DNA of 64,000 nucleotides from Macrocystis pyrifera. Lineage: Eukaryota > Sar > Phaeophyceae > Laminariales > Laminariaceae. The position numbers and the translations under genes are program-made. The notes below the pieces were generated by a model that was not told where the DNA came from, did not search any database, and worked only from the letters and a program-made list of their open reading frames with translations. The stretch is taken from assembly GCA_031763025.1 (NCBI GenBank), contig JASSKH010000003.1:12906734-12970733 (forward strand), in the 5' to 3' direction. Shown here one piece after another: positions 1-10,281 of the stretch (position 1 is the first letter of the stretch; every line of letters starts with the position of its first letter).

Positions 1-1
1 T

Positions 2-1900
2 CCGCTGCTCATGCGCCCCTGGGTTATGCAGGCTTGCCATTCCACGGCTTCCTGCCACCTAGGAAAAGCGCGCACCCTACGTATGCTCGAACGTTTCTAC
101 TGGTGGATCGGCATGAGCATCTGCACCCGGTGGTGGCTACGCAACTGCTTAAAGTGCCAGGCACGGAAAACGTCGCGGCAGACGGTCCGGTGGCCCTCCA
201 TCACGTTGCCCTTGCCAGAAGGGCCCGGCATCGCCGTCAGCATCGACTACTTCGGCCCCCTCCCGGTGACGCCTCGAGGTAATACCTACATATTGCTTTT
301 CACTGATCGTTTCAGCCGCCGAGCTGACATGTACGCCGTCACAGCGGCAGAGTTCACCGCTGAGGGCACGGCTAACATTCTCATCAACCGGTATATCCCT
401 CGTTGGGGGTGCCCGCGCAGCATCCTCTCGGACAACGGCCTCCAGTTCTGCTCCAAGCTTTCGCACGCCGTATATCAGCTTCTCGGGGTTCGAAAAATTG
501 CCATCAGCTCCTACCACCCAAACGGCAACGGTGGGGTGGAACGTGTAAACCACACGATGGCCCAGATGTTGGCAATGGTCGTCAACGAGCTCCAAAACAA
601 CTGGGATGAACAGCTCCCTCACGTCGAATTTGCGTACAATAATTCCGTCAGTGCCGCCACGGGTCTGGCTCCCAACGAGGTACATATGGGTCGGCTCCCA
701 CGCCTCCCACTCACGATTTTCGAACGTGCAGGAGTCGCCGGCCACCAGAGCTTGGCCCGCGACCATCTCGCCTACTGCGACGTAGCGATGGACCGCCAGC
801 AGCGCGCGTACGACATCGTTCAAGAACACCACGCCCTCACTGTCGCTCGCGTGAACCGCCGCAACTCCGCCCTCTCCGACGCTCTGCGTCCGGTCCCCAA
901 ATTTGTCGTTGGTGGTTGGGTGTGGGTGTACAATACGGCGGCCACCATCCGCCAGGGCGCGAAACCAGACACGGACGCCAAGGTCCTCAAGGCCAAACTC
1001 TCCCTCAACTGGACAAGCCCCTACAAAGTTCTCGCAGTTGGCCCCTGCTCCTCTGCAGACACCCCGGATGGATCTCCTCTCGGAGCAAAGCTCCTGTATT
1101 TGGATCTTCCTTCCGATATGCCCGGCGCCGAGGCTCGCCGGCGCGTATCTGTTCAACGCTGCAAGCCCTGTGCCAACCCCCACGACCGTGACGACATGCC
1201 GAAGTATCTGCCGGCGGGGTTGACGCAATACGTGCTCAACAATTTCTCCAAGAAATCCCCTCCGTACCACGTCACCGAGGACGACGTTTCGACCCCTCTT
1301 GAACGACTCGAAGTGGAAAAGATTACTGGACATCAATCGGTTAGAGGTCGAGGCGGCGTCATCGCGGTGATGTACGAGACTCACTGGAAGGGACTTTCCC
1401 GGCCATCCTGGGAACGGGAAATGGACCTTCAGCTTTCTCGCCACGCCATTTTGCGCTACTGGGCCGGCACTCCGAACCAACACCGCCAAACCAACCGCCT
1501 GTATCGCCGAATGAGAATTGGCGCGGCACAACGGGAGCTTTCCCGGAGTAACGGCGAGCGGTTTCTAACACCCGGCTATGGTTGCGTATCGCACGCCGAT
1601 TGGCTCCGCCGATACAGCAACACTGTACTTCCCAACGGGGCCCACTTTTGGTACAAGGGCGTCGACGGTCTGTGGTGGCTCGGGAAAATCAGCGCAACTA
1701 CACCGACGGATGGAGTATATTTGGTTCGATTTTTGGACGACCCGGGACCAATCAAGCTTCTTCTTTCTCCGGCGCGCTACACGACTTCGACGAGAGCTGT
1801 ACGAGGTTCTTGGTGTCTGCAAATTCACTTGGCTAGCGCGTTTACACGGGGGGTCCAGCGTAACGTAGATGAATCTCGAGGTGCCGCCGTGGATAGCTGA
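2..1900 (+). CDS. Ty3/gypsy chromovirus Pol fragment: integrase with chromodomain (5' truncated by window)
   Basis: This is the C-terminal part of a retrotransposon polyprotein; the enzyme inserts element cDNA into the host chromosome. The frame is already open at base 2, so the Met codon at 11 is internal and RT/RNase H lie outside the window. Counting from that Met, an HHCC zinc finger has H10, H16, C46 and C49. The catalytic core has D79, D141 and E177, the exact D-D-35-E spacing of retroviral-type integrases. A chromodomain-like segment lies at about 433-485 (ends near THWKGLSRPSWE), which defines chromoviruses. After it comes an unusual tail at about 546-603 with WYKGVDGLWWLGKI and VRFLDDPGPIK, resembling a Tudor-like barrel. 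The frame is intact to TGA at 1898-1900, so the copy may be young. The family call is firm; the tail function is inference. Confidence 0.9.
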   Translation, partial: PLLMRPWVMQACHSTASCHLGKARTLRMLERFYWWIGMSICTRWWLRNCLKCQARKTSRQTVRWPSITLPLPEGPGIAVSIDYFGPLPVTPRGNTYILLFTDRFSRRADMYAVTAAEFTAEGTANILINRYIPRWGCPRSILSDNGLQFCSKLSHAVYQLLGVRKIAISSYHPNGNGGVERVNHTMAQMLAMVVNELQNNWDEQLPHVEFAYNNSVSAATGLAPNEVHMGRLPRLPLTIFERAGVAGHQSLARDHLAYCDVAMDRQQRAYDIVQEHHALTVARVNRRNSALSDALRPVPKFVVGGWVWVYNTAATIRQGAKPDTDAKVLKAKLSLNWTSPYKVLAVGPCSSADTPDGSPLGAKLLYLDLPSDMPGAEARRRVSVQRCKPCANPHDRDDMPKYLPAGLTQYVLNNFSKKSPPYHVTEDDVSTPLERLEVEKITGHQSVRGRGGVIAVMYETHWKGLSRPSWEREMDLQLSRHAILRYWAGTPNQHRQTNRLYRRMRIGAAQRELSRSNGERFLTPGYGCVSHADWLRRYSNTVLPNGAHFWYKGVDGLWWLGKISATTPTDGVYLVRFLDDPGPIKLLLSPARYTTSTRAVRGSWCLQIHLASAFTRGVQRNVDESRGAAVDS

Positions 1901-2426
1901 ATTTCGCGTCTTGACTGCACTCGTTATTTAGTTATTTTTTGTCGTCTTCCTGGGCCTTGGGGGATGAATTTTTGTCTGCCCGATATGTTTCTGGTGTGTT
2001 TTTTTTTTTTTTTTTAACTGGGTTGGGGATGTGTTTTTTGCGTATTCTGTCTTGCCTTCCCCCCCGCTCGGTGTCGGGACGCGCTTTCAGAGTTGTGGAC
2101 TGGGTTTAGGTGGTTCTTGTCGTCTTCCGTGTTATTTTTCTTTTCGTTCCCGTACGCACTTTTCGCTTTTCCGTGCATCTTCCTCGCCCCCCCCCGTGCG
2201 GGCGATATGGCGATGGCTTTCACCGACGTTTTTCTTCCTGCCCCTTAAGGCTAAGTTTTCCCCTTATTTTTTTTTACGTGCTTCGCCGGCTTCGTTGCCT
2301 CGCCGTTCAGAGGTGTGGGAGTGGGTTTTGAGGAGCCGCATCTTCGACTCATTTTCTAGCTCGTGGAATCGGGGTTTCCACGAATTTCCCATAATTCTGC
2401 ATATACGGCTCATCAGAGTGGGCTAG
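1901..2426 (+). other. Retrotransposon 3' untranslated spacer before the LTR
   Basis: This T-rich stretch of about 525 bases lies between the pol stop codon and the 3' LTR. It has a T run near 2000-2015 and no convincing reading frame. A short purine-rich patch (AGAGTGGG, about 2416-2423) sits just before the LTR and could serve as the polypurine tract, but it is weak. Confidence 0.55.
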
Positions 2427-2704
2427 TGTTAAGATATGGTCTTGTATGAGATTGAAAGCCCGGTAATTACCTGGGTTTAGTCACTGGGAACGTATTTGTA
2501 GTACTTGGAAGGCGTATCTTAGATGGAAAACCAGGGGTTTTCCAGAGGAGCACGAGCTTGGTCTCAGTCTCCGCGTGCACGAAAGGAATAAAACTGCTCT
2601 TCTTCTATAGCTAAGCAAACAACACATGTGAGTGCAATGTTTACCGACTTAAAAGGCAGACCTGTCCAGGGATACAAAGTGTCCCGCAACCCGGGATCTT
2701 AACA
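2427..2704 (+). repeat. 3' LTR of the Ty3/gypsy element
   Basis: The 278-bp segment begins TGTTAAGAT and ends ATCTTAACA, a perfect 9-bp terminal inverted repeat of the TG...CA type expected for an LTR. It follows the pol frame in the right order and orientation. An AATAAA at 2587-2592 could be the polyadenylation signal. The first 32 bases recur at 60389-60420. The partner 5' LTR lies outside the window, so LTR divergence and insertion age cannot be read here. Confidence 0.85.
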
Positions 2705-3772
2705 TTTGTATGTCCTAAACCGCCTCCAAATTCCATCCCCACGCCATCGGTGTGGGTCTGTCACACACCCCCCCCCTGCTCTTTGTCGGTTCCTGGCGGT
2801 CCCTAAGCTGGAGTTTGAAGCGCGACACCCTCCTCGAAATGGCAACCTGTGTAGTCACCGAGACGATTTGAAGCAGGCATTCCTTCACCGCCCCTTTCCT
2901 TCCCATCGACCCATCATCCCTCGCCCCCACGACACTAACTAGCTGCCAGCTGGTCGATGAACTTACTGCCCTCTACCCCGAGTTTTATTAATATTTTCAC
3001 GTACCGATAGAAAACATGTTTTGTGACCATCGGCTAGATTAAGAATCTGAGCTACGTAGTAAAACTTTAAATCTGTGGTAGGTTATAGCGAATTCGTTGA
3101 GCACAAAATCTGTCAGATTTTGTATACTACTCTGAAACCTGTACGCTGGACACTCAATACCACACGCGATCGAAGTACAGCATATTGCTGACTCTGTGTT
3201 ACGCCACAACCTCGCAAGTATGAGTTCTGAGGGAAAAATCCAGCTTTTAACGGCTTTATTTTATTATATTCGATATTCAAAATATAACTCTGACCGGCAC
3301 TATAATCTCCGTTTGGTCTTTATGTTAGACTCCAAGAGTGCATTATATATCTCAGTCAAAGTGGTACGAAGGAGAGAGAGAGAAGAAGAAGAGCGTTGAT
3401 AATAAATGGGAAGAAGAACAAAAAAAAAATACTAGGTACGTGAAAACATCATCATTAATTAAAAATGTGTAGATCTCGTTTGGTTGCCGTGGTTTTCTTG
3501 TTTCGAAGAGTGCTCTTAAGTTTCAATGAAAGTTGAAGCAGTTCTTAGTATTCTTCCCATCCGACAGTGTGTAGCATGAGCTTCAATTTTGATTACTCAA
3601 AAGTACTCTGCGAAAAAAAGAAGAAAAAAACACGGAAACTAAAAAAGTGGCGCCCTGCAAACTCTAAGTCTTGTCTGTACGTACGTACCTACGTTAATTT
3701 TGTCGAAGCTGGGCAGCCAATGAAACTACTATACCAAGCAGTAGGCATCAGGGATGTAATTGGCTGTTGCAC

Positions 3773-3999
3773 TGTTGCGCTGGCGCAACAATTTTGTCAA
3801 AATGCACGTTTTCCGCAACAGCCGCGGAGGATCTGGTTGCGCGCAGCGCAACACGCGTTTTTGGGCGCGCAACGTTTTGAGCCGCAGGCCCAGAAAAATG
3901 TTGCGGGCTTTTCGTTCGGCGAAGGCGAAAAAAAAAAAGAAGCACTGCTTTTCAAATTCGCCTTTGGCGGAAAAAAAAAAAGCCCATTCGCCGCAGGCG
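3773..3999. repeat. Cluster of short GC-rich hairpins
   Basis: At least four perfect or near-perfect stem-loops lie within 230 bases of otherwise A/T-rich DNA: 3773-3790 (TGTTGCGC/GCGCAACA, loop TG), 3837-3851 (TTGCGC/GCGCAA, loop GCA), 3959-3969 (CGCC/GGCG, loop TTT) and 3989-3999 (CGCC/GGCG, loop GCA). Arrays like this are familiar from organelle genomes of some algae, so a nuclear copy of organelle DNA is one reading; a dispersed palindromic repeat is another. No organelle gene is visible in it. Confidence 0.55.
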
Positions 4000-4176
4000 A
4001 TTGCTTATTTTAGGCCCTTTTTCTATAGCAGAACAAAATCAATTTAGGTTCTGATCCCGATACACGCCTTTTCGAGGTTCGGGAGGCGTTTAAAAACGCA
4101 CATCGTTACTTGATTTTCGGGCATATATTCGCAAACATATCGCATTTTTGTGCGCGCAACAGACACCGGACCACTA

Positions 4177-4282
4177 TTACGGGGGTCCATAGTTAATAGG
4201 ACCAAATATAGTTAGTAAAAATAGGTAAATATATAGTTTTTTTATGTATACCATAGGTCCTATCAACTATGGACCCCCGAAA
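4177..4282 (+). mobile_element. MITE family T, copy 1
   Basis: This ~106-bp element has inverted ends of the form TTACGGGGGNCCATAGT and is flanked by TA on both sides, the target duplication of Tc1/mariner-type transposons. The inside is A/T-rich and carries the shared word TAGTAAAAATAGGTAAATAT. There is no coding capacity, so it would need a transposase in trans. The 3' end is slightly degraded (CCCCCGAAATA in place of CCCCCGTAATA). Confidence 0.8.
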
Positions 4283-4658
4283 TAATTATATCTCTAGTAG
4301 ATATACTGGTTTACGAGTAGCACCAGTTGTAGAATGTAACTGTCTGGTGCTACCGTGGTGTGCCAGTATGTATGTCGCGTATGGTGTCAGTGTGTGGTTC
4401 AGCTGAACATTGTTATAGATCAACATCCGCTTTTCACCATTGAGAACTGCCTGTCCGATGCGAACGATAATCGAAAACATTGTTCTTTGGTTTGTTTTTC
4501 AAGAACTTTTTTTCCCTCTCACAGTCAATTGAAGAACGTGCACCATTAATAGTAGTTTACGTATTGTCATTTGGGATAGCCGTCGATGACACACATAAAG
4601 TAAATAGCATGGATTAGCAGTCGTTGAGATATTCGACGATCCAGTAAAATCGGGATTT

Positions 4659-4676
4659 GGGCGAGGCGCCTCGCCC
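4659..4676. other. 18-bp perfect palindrome
   Basis: GGGCGAGGCGCCTCGCCC is a perfect GC-only palindrome in A/T-rich surroundings. It could be a dimer-protein site or chance; nothing around it decides. Confidence 0.5.
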
Positions 4677-5200
4677 CTAAATATTATGTTTATTATATCT
4701 TCTGTTTTACAAACCTGCCAAGGCTGGTTTTGGTTTTCTTTTGTGAATTGTTACCTATCATCAATTAATATGTACATTTATGTCAAACTTGACTCTGGGG
4801 GAGATACACAATTCTGAAAAAAACAAAAAAATACGAAAATCGACAGTTTTTCTCATCGGAAAGGCATTTTTCAAATATTCGGAAAACCGGCTGTTAGTTG
4901 TTGTTGTTGCCATGCCCATACGGATCCTGGCAGAGTGAACCGCGACCGATTCATCCGATTCAAATGTCCGTGTACCAGAATTCAGAATTCAACCGGCCAC
5001 GGAATGGAAAAATGAAGATACTTGATGCTTTTGTTTCCGATTAGTTCACAACATCTTCACCTGCCTTGATATTAGTCCCCCTACCAGCCGGGGAGGGGAG
5101 TGCTCGGGGCTCGCTTTGCTCGTTCGATTTCAAGCGACAATCCCATTTTTTCAACTATATCTAGTAGTTCGTATTCGATTAAGGAGGGAAAACGAAGACC

Positions 5201-5790
5201 ATGCTGCTGCGGACACCGAAGCAGGCACCCCAGACCTCACCGCTCACCGCTCGCATCGAAGCAGCGGGACAGAGGTCTAGGCAGACGACGCGATTTTTGT
5301 ACCTGGGCGGTCTTGTCGTCACGAGCGCTGACATTGTGCCAGAGATCACATGACGGACCCGACCCGCACGGACATGCCACAATCGGTTCAAATGGAGCTG
5401 TATGATATGGAGAATGCCCCGTTCACTGTAAAGGTGTGCATGCTAAAGGCCGAGGTGATGAAGACCCTGCGGTACGGGTGTGTGACGTGAACTCTTGGCC
5501 AGGAGCACTTCGCTGAGCTCCGAACGGCATACCACAAACTCCTCCTACGGATCATTGGCTTCCAGCGCCGACAACGCACCCATCACCTCATGTCGTACGC
5601 CAAGGCGCTCAAAAAGGCACAATGCCAGAGCGTTGAGACGACCATCCGCAGCTGACGCCTGCTCTTTGCGGGGGGCCGTACAGCGGACGACCAATGAGCG
5701 GCTGACCCGTCGGGTGATGGTTGTAACGATGGATGGTGGGGAAAACCCAGTACCAGGCCGACCAGAACACAACTGGGCCCAATGCGTAGT
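5201..5790 (+). pseudogene. Relic of a LINE-type reverse transcriptase (C-terminal part)
   Basis: Read across frames, this segment carries the typical end of a non-LTR retrotransposon RT: FLYLGGLV, then ...LRYGCVT, then LRTAYHKLLLRIIGFQRRQR, then a KALKKAQCQSVETTIR stretch, RLLFAG, and finally GGENPVPGRPEHNW. These follow the usual order (thumb-like region, YGCETW-type motif, GRP motif). In-frame TGA stops lie near 5351 and 5487 and a TGA follows the TTIR motif (near 5653); a frame change follows RLLFAG. It is therefore dead and 5' truncated, as LINE copies usually are. It is followed directly by SINE-like sequence that may share its tail. Confidence 0.7.
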
Positions 5791-5795
5791 GTTGT

Positions 5796-5900
5796 AAGGA
5801 CTACCCTGGGTTGGGTAATCGATCGATCTTTTACCCCCATAGCTCAGTAGGTAACATCCTCACATTTGACGTCGTCCAGGTCACGGGTTCGAACCTCACT
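5796..5900 (+). repeat. tRNA-derived SINE-like unit, copy 1
   Basis: A Pol III A box (TAGCTCAGTAGG, 5840-5851) is followed about 35 bases later by a perfect B box (GGTTCGAACC, 5886-5895). The acceptor and T stems do not pair, so this is not a working tRNA. A leader word GGGTAATCGATCGATC precedes the A box and recurs in the second copy. A tRNA-derived SINE head next to a LINE tail is the likeliest reading. Confidence 0.6.
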
Positions 5901-6052
5901 TCAAACGTTTCTTTCACAGTAACGCTTGCACGTGCATCCCTGAAGAACACATCTCCCTGATTCCCCAGGTAATTAAACGAAGCGGGTAGATCAGCGTACA
6001 GACGTATACGGTTCCGACGCCCCAAAGATCCCGCCGTTCAGAGGGGGGGAAA

Positions 6053-6125
6053 GTGTTATAAGGATTACCCTGGGCTGGGTAATCGATCGATCCTTTATCC
6101 CTACGAGTATAGCTCAGTAGGTAAC
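6053..6125 (+). repeat. tRNA-derived SINE-like unit, copy 2 (truncated)
   Basis: The leader word GGGTAATCGATCGATC and the A box (6110-6121) of copy 1 recur here, but the B box is missing. The copy is broken after the A box. Confidence 0.55.
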
Positions 6126-8033
6126 ACCTTCACAATAGCAGGCGAACTCAGGATTTTCTAGCCACCGAGGGGTCCACGGAAAGCTCCCCTTTGCTGTTCG
6201 GAGTAGAGACGGTGATATGGCCGAGGGCGGCTAAGAAGAGCGGTAAGTGGTACGGGGGGGTCGTCGAAGCGGCGGAGTGTTTCAAGTCGAGGTGGCACAG
6301 GGACGAGGCGCAGAGACCCCGGCTGCGCCATGCAGCTGACGACGATAAGAGCTGCGATAAGGGCAGGGGGGGGGGGGCAGCCGTACTGTCACAGCTGTGG
6401 ACGAATGCAGAAACGAAATGATGGATCGGGTGGTATCGGTTCAACTAGCTCTTGAATTCTAGCAGGCTTTGCTTGTTTCTTGTTGACTTGTTTAATGGGG
6501 GGGGGGGGGGGGGGCGACAGCAGCAGTCTTGACACCGCTGTTGACGAGAGTAGGAAGGAGGCGGCAAAGAATGGCTAGGTGCCCGAAACGATTTTCCAGC
6601 AGAGATGGGCACTCATGTTACTGTCACCGTCTGGAGTACGATTTTCTTTTTTTTTCCCCTTCTCTCTTCCTTGTTGCTTTTTGCCTTGTCTCTCCCTTTG
6701 CTTCCTTTCCCCTCCCCGCCGTCCTTATGCCTGTATCTTCCTCTCCTTCGTGTTGCCTCGTCCGTGCAGCAGCTATCTGTCTTTCTTGAGTACGTATGAT
6801 CTCCTTGCGTCATTTGTATTCGATTTCATCTCAGAATTTCTCTGTGGTTTATTGTCCTATTGTTCTTCTTTTCTGGCCTTGCTTGTGTCGTTGTGTTCTC
6901 GTACCCGATACGCTGGCATCTCACCAGCTTGATCCGTGAATTTGCAATTATTTTTGTTTTTGATCTTCCTCTGTCTCACAGTTTGTGACCGCAGAATCAG
7001 TATCTCTCTAGGATAAGGAATCAAGACGGACACTGGGTGTACTGATGAAGCTGGGTAGATAGGGCGATTGGACGTGAAGATATCACGTACACTGAGCAAA
7101 CCGGCTCTGGGCGCTGGGCGTATGCGCATATACGCGCTTCCATCAATACCCTTCGAAAGTGATTGACTGCAAACAATGGATAGTGCTCATACTGCAATGC
7201 AACATATCTCTAACGCAAGCGTCGTCGCATCAACGTGGCAAAGTGTTGCTGGTGCGGCACTCACACCTGTTTTTTTACCCGCTAGCTTTGTTTCTCTCAG
7301 CGTCAACGACTTTCAAGAGATACAAACGGCCACTCACCCACCCACCCAAATACCAAAAGAAAAAAAAAAAAAACGCGGATAAAAAAAAGGGGGGGGTTGC
7401 TATGTCATCCCCAAGAAAAGGCCTTCCATACAAATAGACACCCAAAACTGGGCACACAAAAAAAATCCCGTGAGGAAAACGCCTCCGATATAATGTAACC
7501 CCCCCACATCCCGGGGATCTCCCCCCCATGCCGAGGCAAAGAAATCTGTCCCTGGCAGGGCACATTTCGACGCTTCCCGCTCGCCGAGTTTGTCAGCGGA
7601 GCCTCTTGTTTCGCCGGAACACCGAGGGCTGCTGAGTGGGCGAGACGTGACATCGCCGTGCGCCCGCGGGAGGTCGAGTGGTACTCGGGAGAGCCTGTGT
7701 CCCGCGAGACATGCTAAAACACTTAGTTTTGAAGATCCAGAATGACATCCTTATCATCATCACCAGATAACGGTATCAACTAATAAATGTACTGTGGTTC
7801 TGAAGCGGGTTCATTCCAGCCTCACGTCGTGTTTTATCCGTCACCCCCCCCCCCCCAAGTCCCCAATTGGTTACGCCTTTTTTTTACTTCCTTTACCCCT
7901 CGCCGGACGTTGGCCCTTCGGGCGCTGCAGGTGCACCTCACGCACGACACGCCGGCCGCCAGTGATGGTCGGCAAGAGGGGCGGCAAGCACCCCCCCCCC
8001 CTACGCGAGTCTACGAGAACGAGCGATCTATAG
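6126..8033. other. Interval without supportable gene
   Basis: This stretch holds G runs (6366-6378, 6497-6514), a C/T-rich patch (6650-6780) and A runs around 7360-7390. Several frames of 60-100 codons exist but none shows a domain, splice logic or repeat-protein match I can recognise. Confidence 0.5.
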
Positions 8034-8191
8034 TTACTGCAAGTACTGAGAAGACTATCGGTCAAGCAGAAAGAGATTCGCCAGTTAGTTGCTGACAGAG
8101 TCCAACATCGGTACGACCGAGACGCACAGCTGGCGGGTGCCTTCGGCGCACGGGCAAGAGGATGGGACAGCGAAAGGAATGCAAGCAAACG
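8034..8191 (+). CDS. Possible orphan exon encoding a charged helical segment
   Basis: Between a possible acceptor (CTATAG) and a strong donor (CG|GTGAGC) there is an open stretch of 158 bases. It encodes a charged, helix-forming peptide containing SVKQKEIRQLVADRV and AGAFGARARGWD. The upstream in-frame stop overlaps the acceptor, as expected for an internal exon. I found no partner exons on the plus strand and do not recognise the protein. Chance is a fair alternative. Confidence 0.3.
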
Positions 8192-10281
8192 GTGAGCGCA
8201 ATATTAGCCGCTCACAGGTAGGAGTGGATTTATTATTTATTTAGGGTCGGTCCAGGGAAAATTCCGAGTTGCAGCAACCATCTGGCAAGCATTTTTCGTG
8301 CTCGCTTGACTTTTCAACACCTTCTTGGGCTCGGGGGTCTACGTGAAAAAATAAGCTGGAAATGACGACGTCACGAAGAACGCCCACTCGAAAAACCGTG
8401 CGCCTGCTTGGTTGTCGTCTACGTACACACTTTTAGCGCAGGCACACTTTTGCGGATGCACAAGTGTTCTACTTCTCGAAGTATAATATTGTTTTGGCGA
8501 GCGTTTGGTCCTTATTATGGAATCTTCACACGAGACTCCTTTTTGTGCGTTTTTTTGTGGTCTTACAGCGCCTTTTAGTACAAGAGTAACAGTACAGGGC
8601 TCGAAATATAGTGCTACACTGTAGGTGTGTTGTATACCTACTGCAGTAGCGATGAAAGGAACGGGGTGACCATATTACCGTGAATATACTTATTTCAGAT
8701 GAGGTTGCTCCCCGCTATTTATTGTCGTTCACTAAGGTGAGGAACCTCGGGCGCCGTTTGATCACGGTGCTCCAGCTCCCTGATCACAACCCAGCAAGGT
8801 GTGGGAGAGACGTGCGGGGGTGTGCATCGTGGTGTCGGGCGACGCCAGTTTTTTTCCCGTGGCAGCACTGCCCTGCTGCATCGAGCGCGCCGATTTCGAC
8901 GTCGAACGCTTCAGGGGGCATCACGCAGCTTCCCCTTCGTTAGCTCAGTTTCCCCAAATCTCGGAAACAAGGGCCTGTGCTTCACCGACGCACCACAATC
9001 GTTGAGACCAAATGTGGCGACTTCGTGGTTCTGGGACCTGGTAGCTTCTGCAGCAGAACTGCATGTTTCGATCATGGGTCCTCCCACCTTGCCGTCACGG
9101 GTTGACGGCAATGAAAAGCGAAGAGGTCGGGCTCATTGGGCCATCCGTGACCTTCGGATAGCATTCAAGCACGATTGCTTGGGGGCATGGAGTCTCTCGC
9201 CTCGGAGTCTGCCCGGACAAGGACTGGGGGGGTGCGGGAGTCTTGGCAGCGCCGCGCGATCCATGCTGTCGGGCTTCGATGTCTTCAATCGAACTGGAAC
9301 GAAAACATGAGGGCGGGCTGCTATCTACAGCACGCCGATTGCCTCTACGTCCCTTGAAAGGGGATATCACGGGAGAGGTCACCAGTTAGGATACTGAAAC
9401 TTGCGAGGCGACGGACGGTATCACGCCCATGTCAAGGCGGCGACCGACACAATCGTCAGCGCGGAACTGCGGTCGCGGAAGCGCGACTCACACGGCAGAT
9501 CTCTGTATATGAGGAGGGCCTATTCGAAGAGTTGATACCACCGAACAATGCGACCGAAGAATCAGCCAGGTTTGGCGTCAGTCGCGGCAGAACTGAGGCG
9601 GGGAAGGACGAAAGCTAGGCGGTGGTGGTGGCGGCGCTGGGGGGTGGGGGGGGGGGGGGTTGGCAGGGGGGCGGACCGAGGTTGGGAGGGGAGGGAGAGG
9701 GGGGGGGGGGAAAGGCGGGGTGGGAGGGGTGAGGGAGGTCCAAAAAAGGACGTTCGTGTTAGGTAAAGATTGTTTGTGTTGAACAACAGACAAGCTGTAT
9801 ATTTTGTGGAATTGAGGGCACAGGATGGCGAGAAACACGCGATTTAAAGGCTGTTGCGCTCGTGTTGTGGCCATATTGAAGTTGGGGTATAGGCCGTGAG
9901 GCCTTTATCTGCACGCACGCGCGATCTGGCCAACAGGGTACATGCACGATGATTGACCGTTCCTTGCTGGGCTTGTCCGTCTTAAAGAACACCAACACAG
10001 CTGGAATATTGAAAATCTTTCAGTATTTCTTGGTATCTAACACCAACACATCTCCAAATGTCTAAGTATTTTTGGTATCCTCTAGTAGAGCACTGCCAAC
10101 AAACGTATACCAATGCAATCGACCCGTGCCTCATCTCTACCGGTCGGTGCAACAACGCACCGACAAAAAATCACAATTTCGCTACGCGTAGACTAGAGAT
10201 AGACTACAGGAACCAACCAACCGGAACGCAATCACCCATTTTTCATAGTGATGGCAACGACACCCACTAAGAAGTCAAGAC
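8192..10281. other. Interval without supportable gene
   Basis: Mostly unique-looking noncoding DNA. A G-rich tract with runs of 8-12 G lies at about 9617-9735. A frame of 169 codons at 8801-9310 has no recognisable feature. The 3' part up to 10281 is downstream of the kinesin stop codon and may hold its 3' UTR. Confidence 0.45.

Larger units (their letters stand above)
2705..5200. other. Gene-poor interval with repeats
   Basis: I see no supportable gene. Frames here are short and lack family features. The interval holds an AG-rich patch near 3370-3400, a cluster of GC hairpins (3773-3999), one MITE (4177-4282) and an 18-bp palindrome (4659-4676). Confidence 0.6.

Noticed and set aside
149..1531. 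460-codon frame on the minus strand
   Set aside because: Antisense to the integrase frame; it mirrors its codon bias and has no domain of its own.
5833..5905. Working tRNA gene
   Set aside because: A and B boxes are good but acceptor and T stems do not pair; a truncated sister copy follows at 6053.
6161..6421. Plus-strand frame with AAKKSGKWYGGVVEAAE
   Set aside because: It looks coding-like and might be a transposon or gene fragment, but I cannot tie it to a family, a start Met or splice partners.
8801..9310. 169-codon plus-strand frame
   Set aside because: Low-information composition, overlapping alternatives in other frames and no domain.
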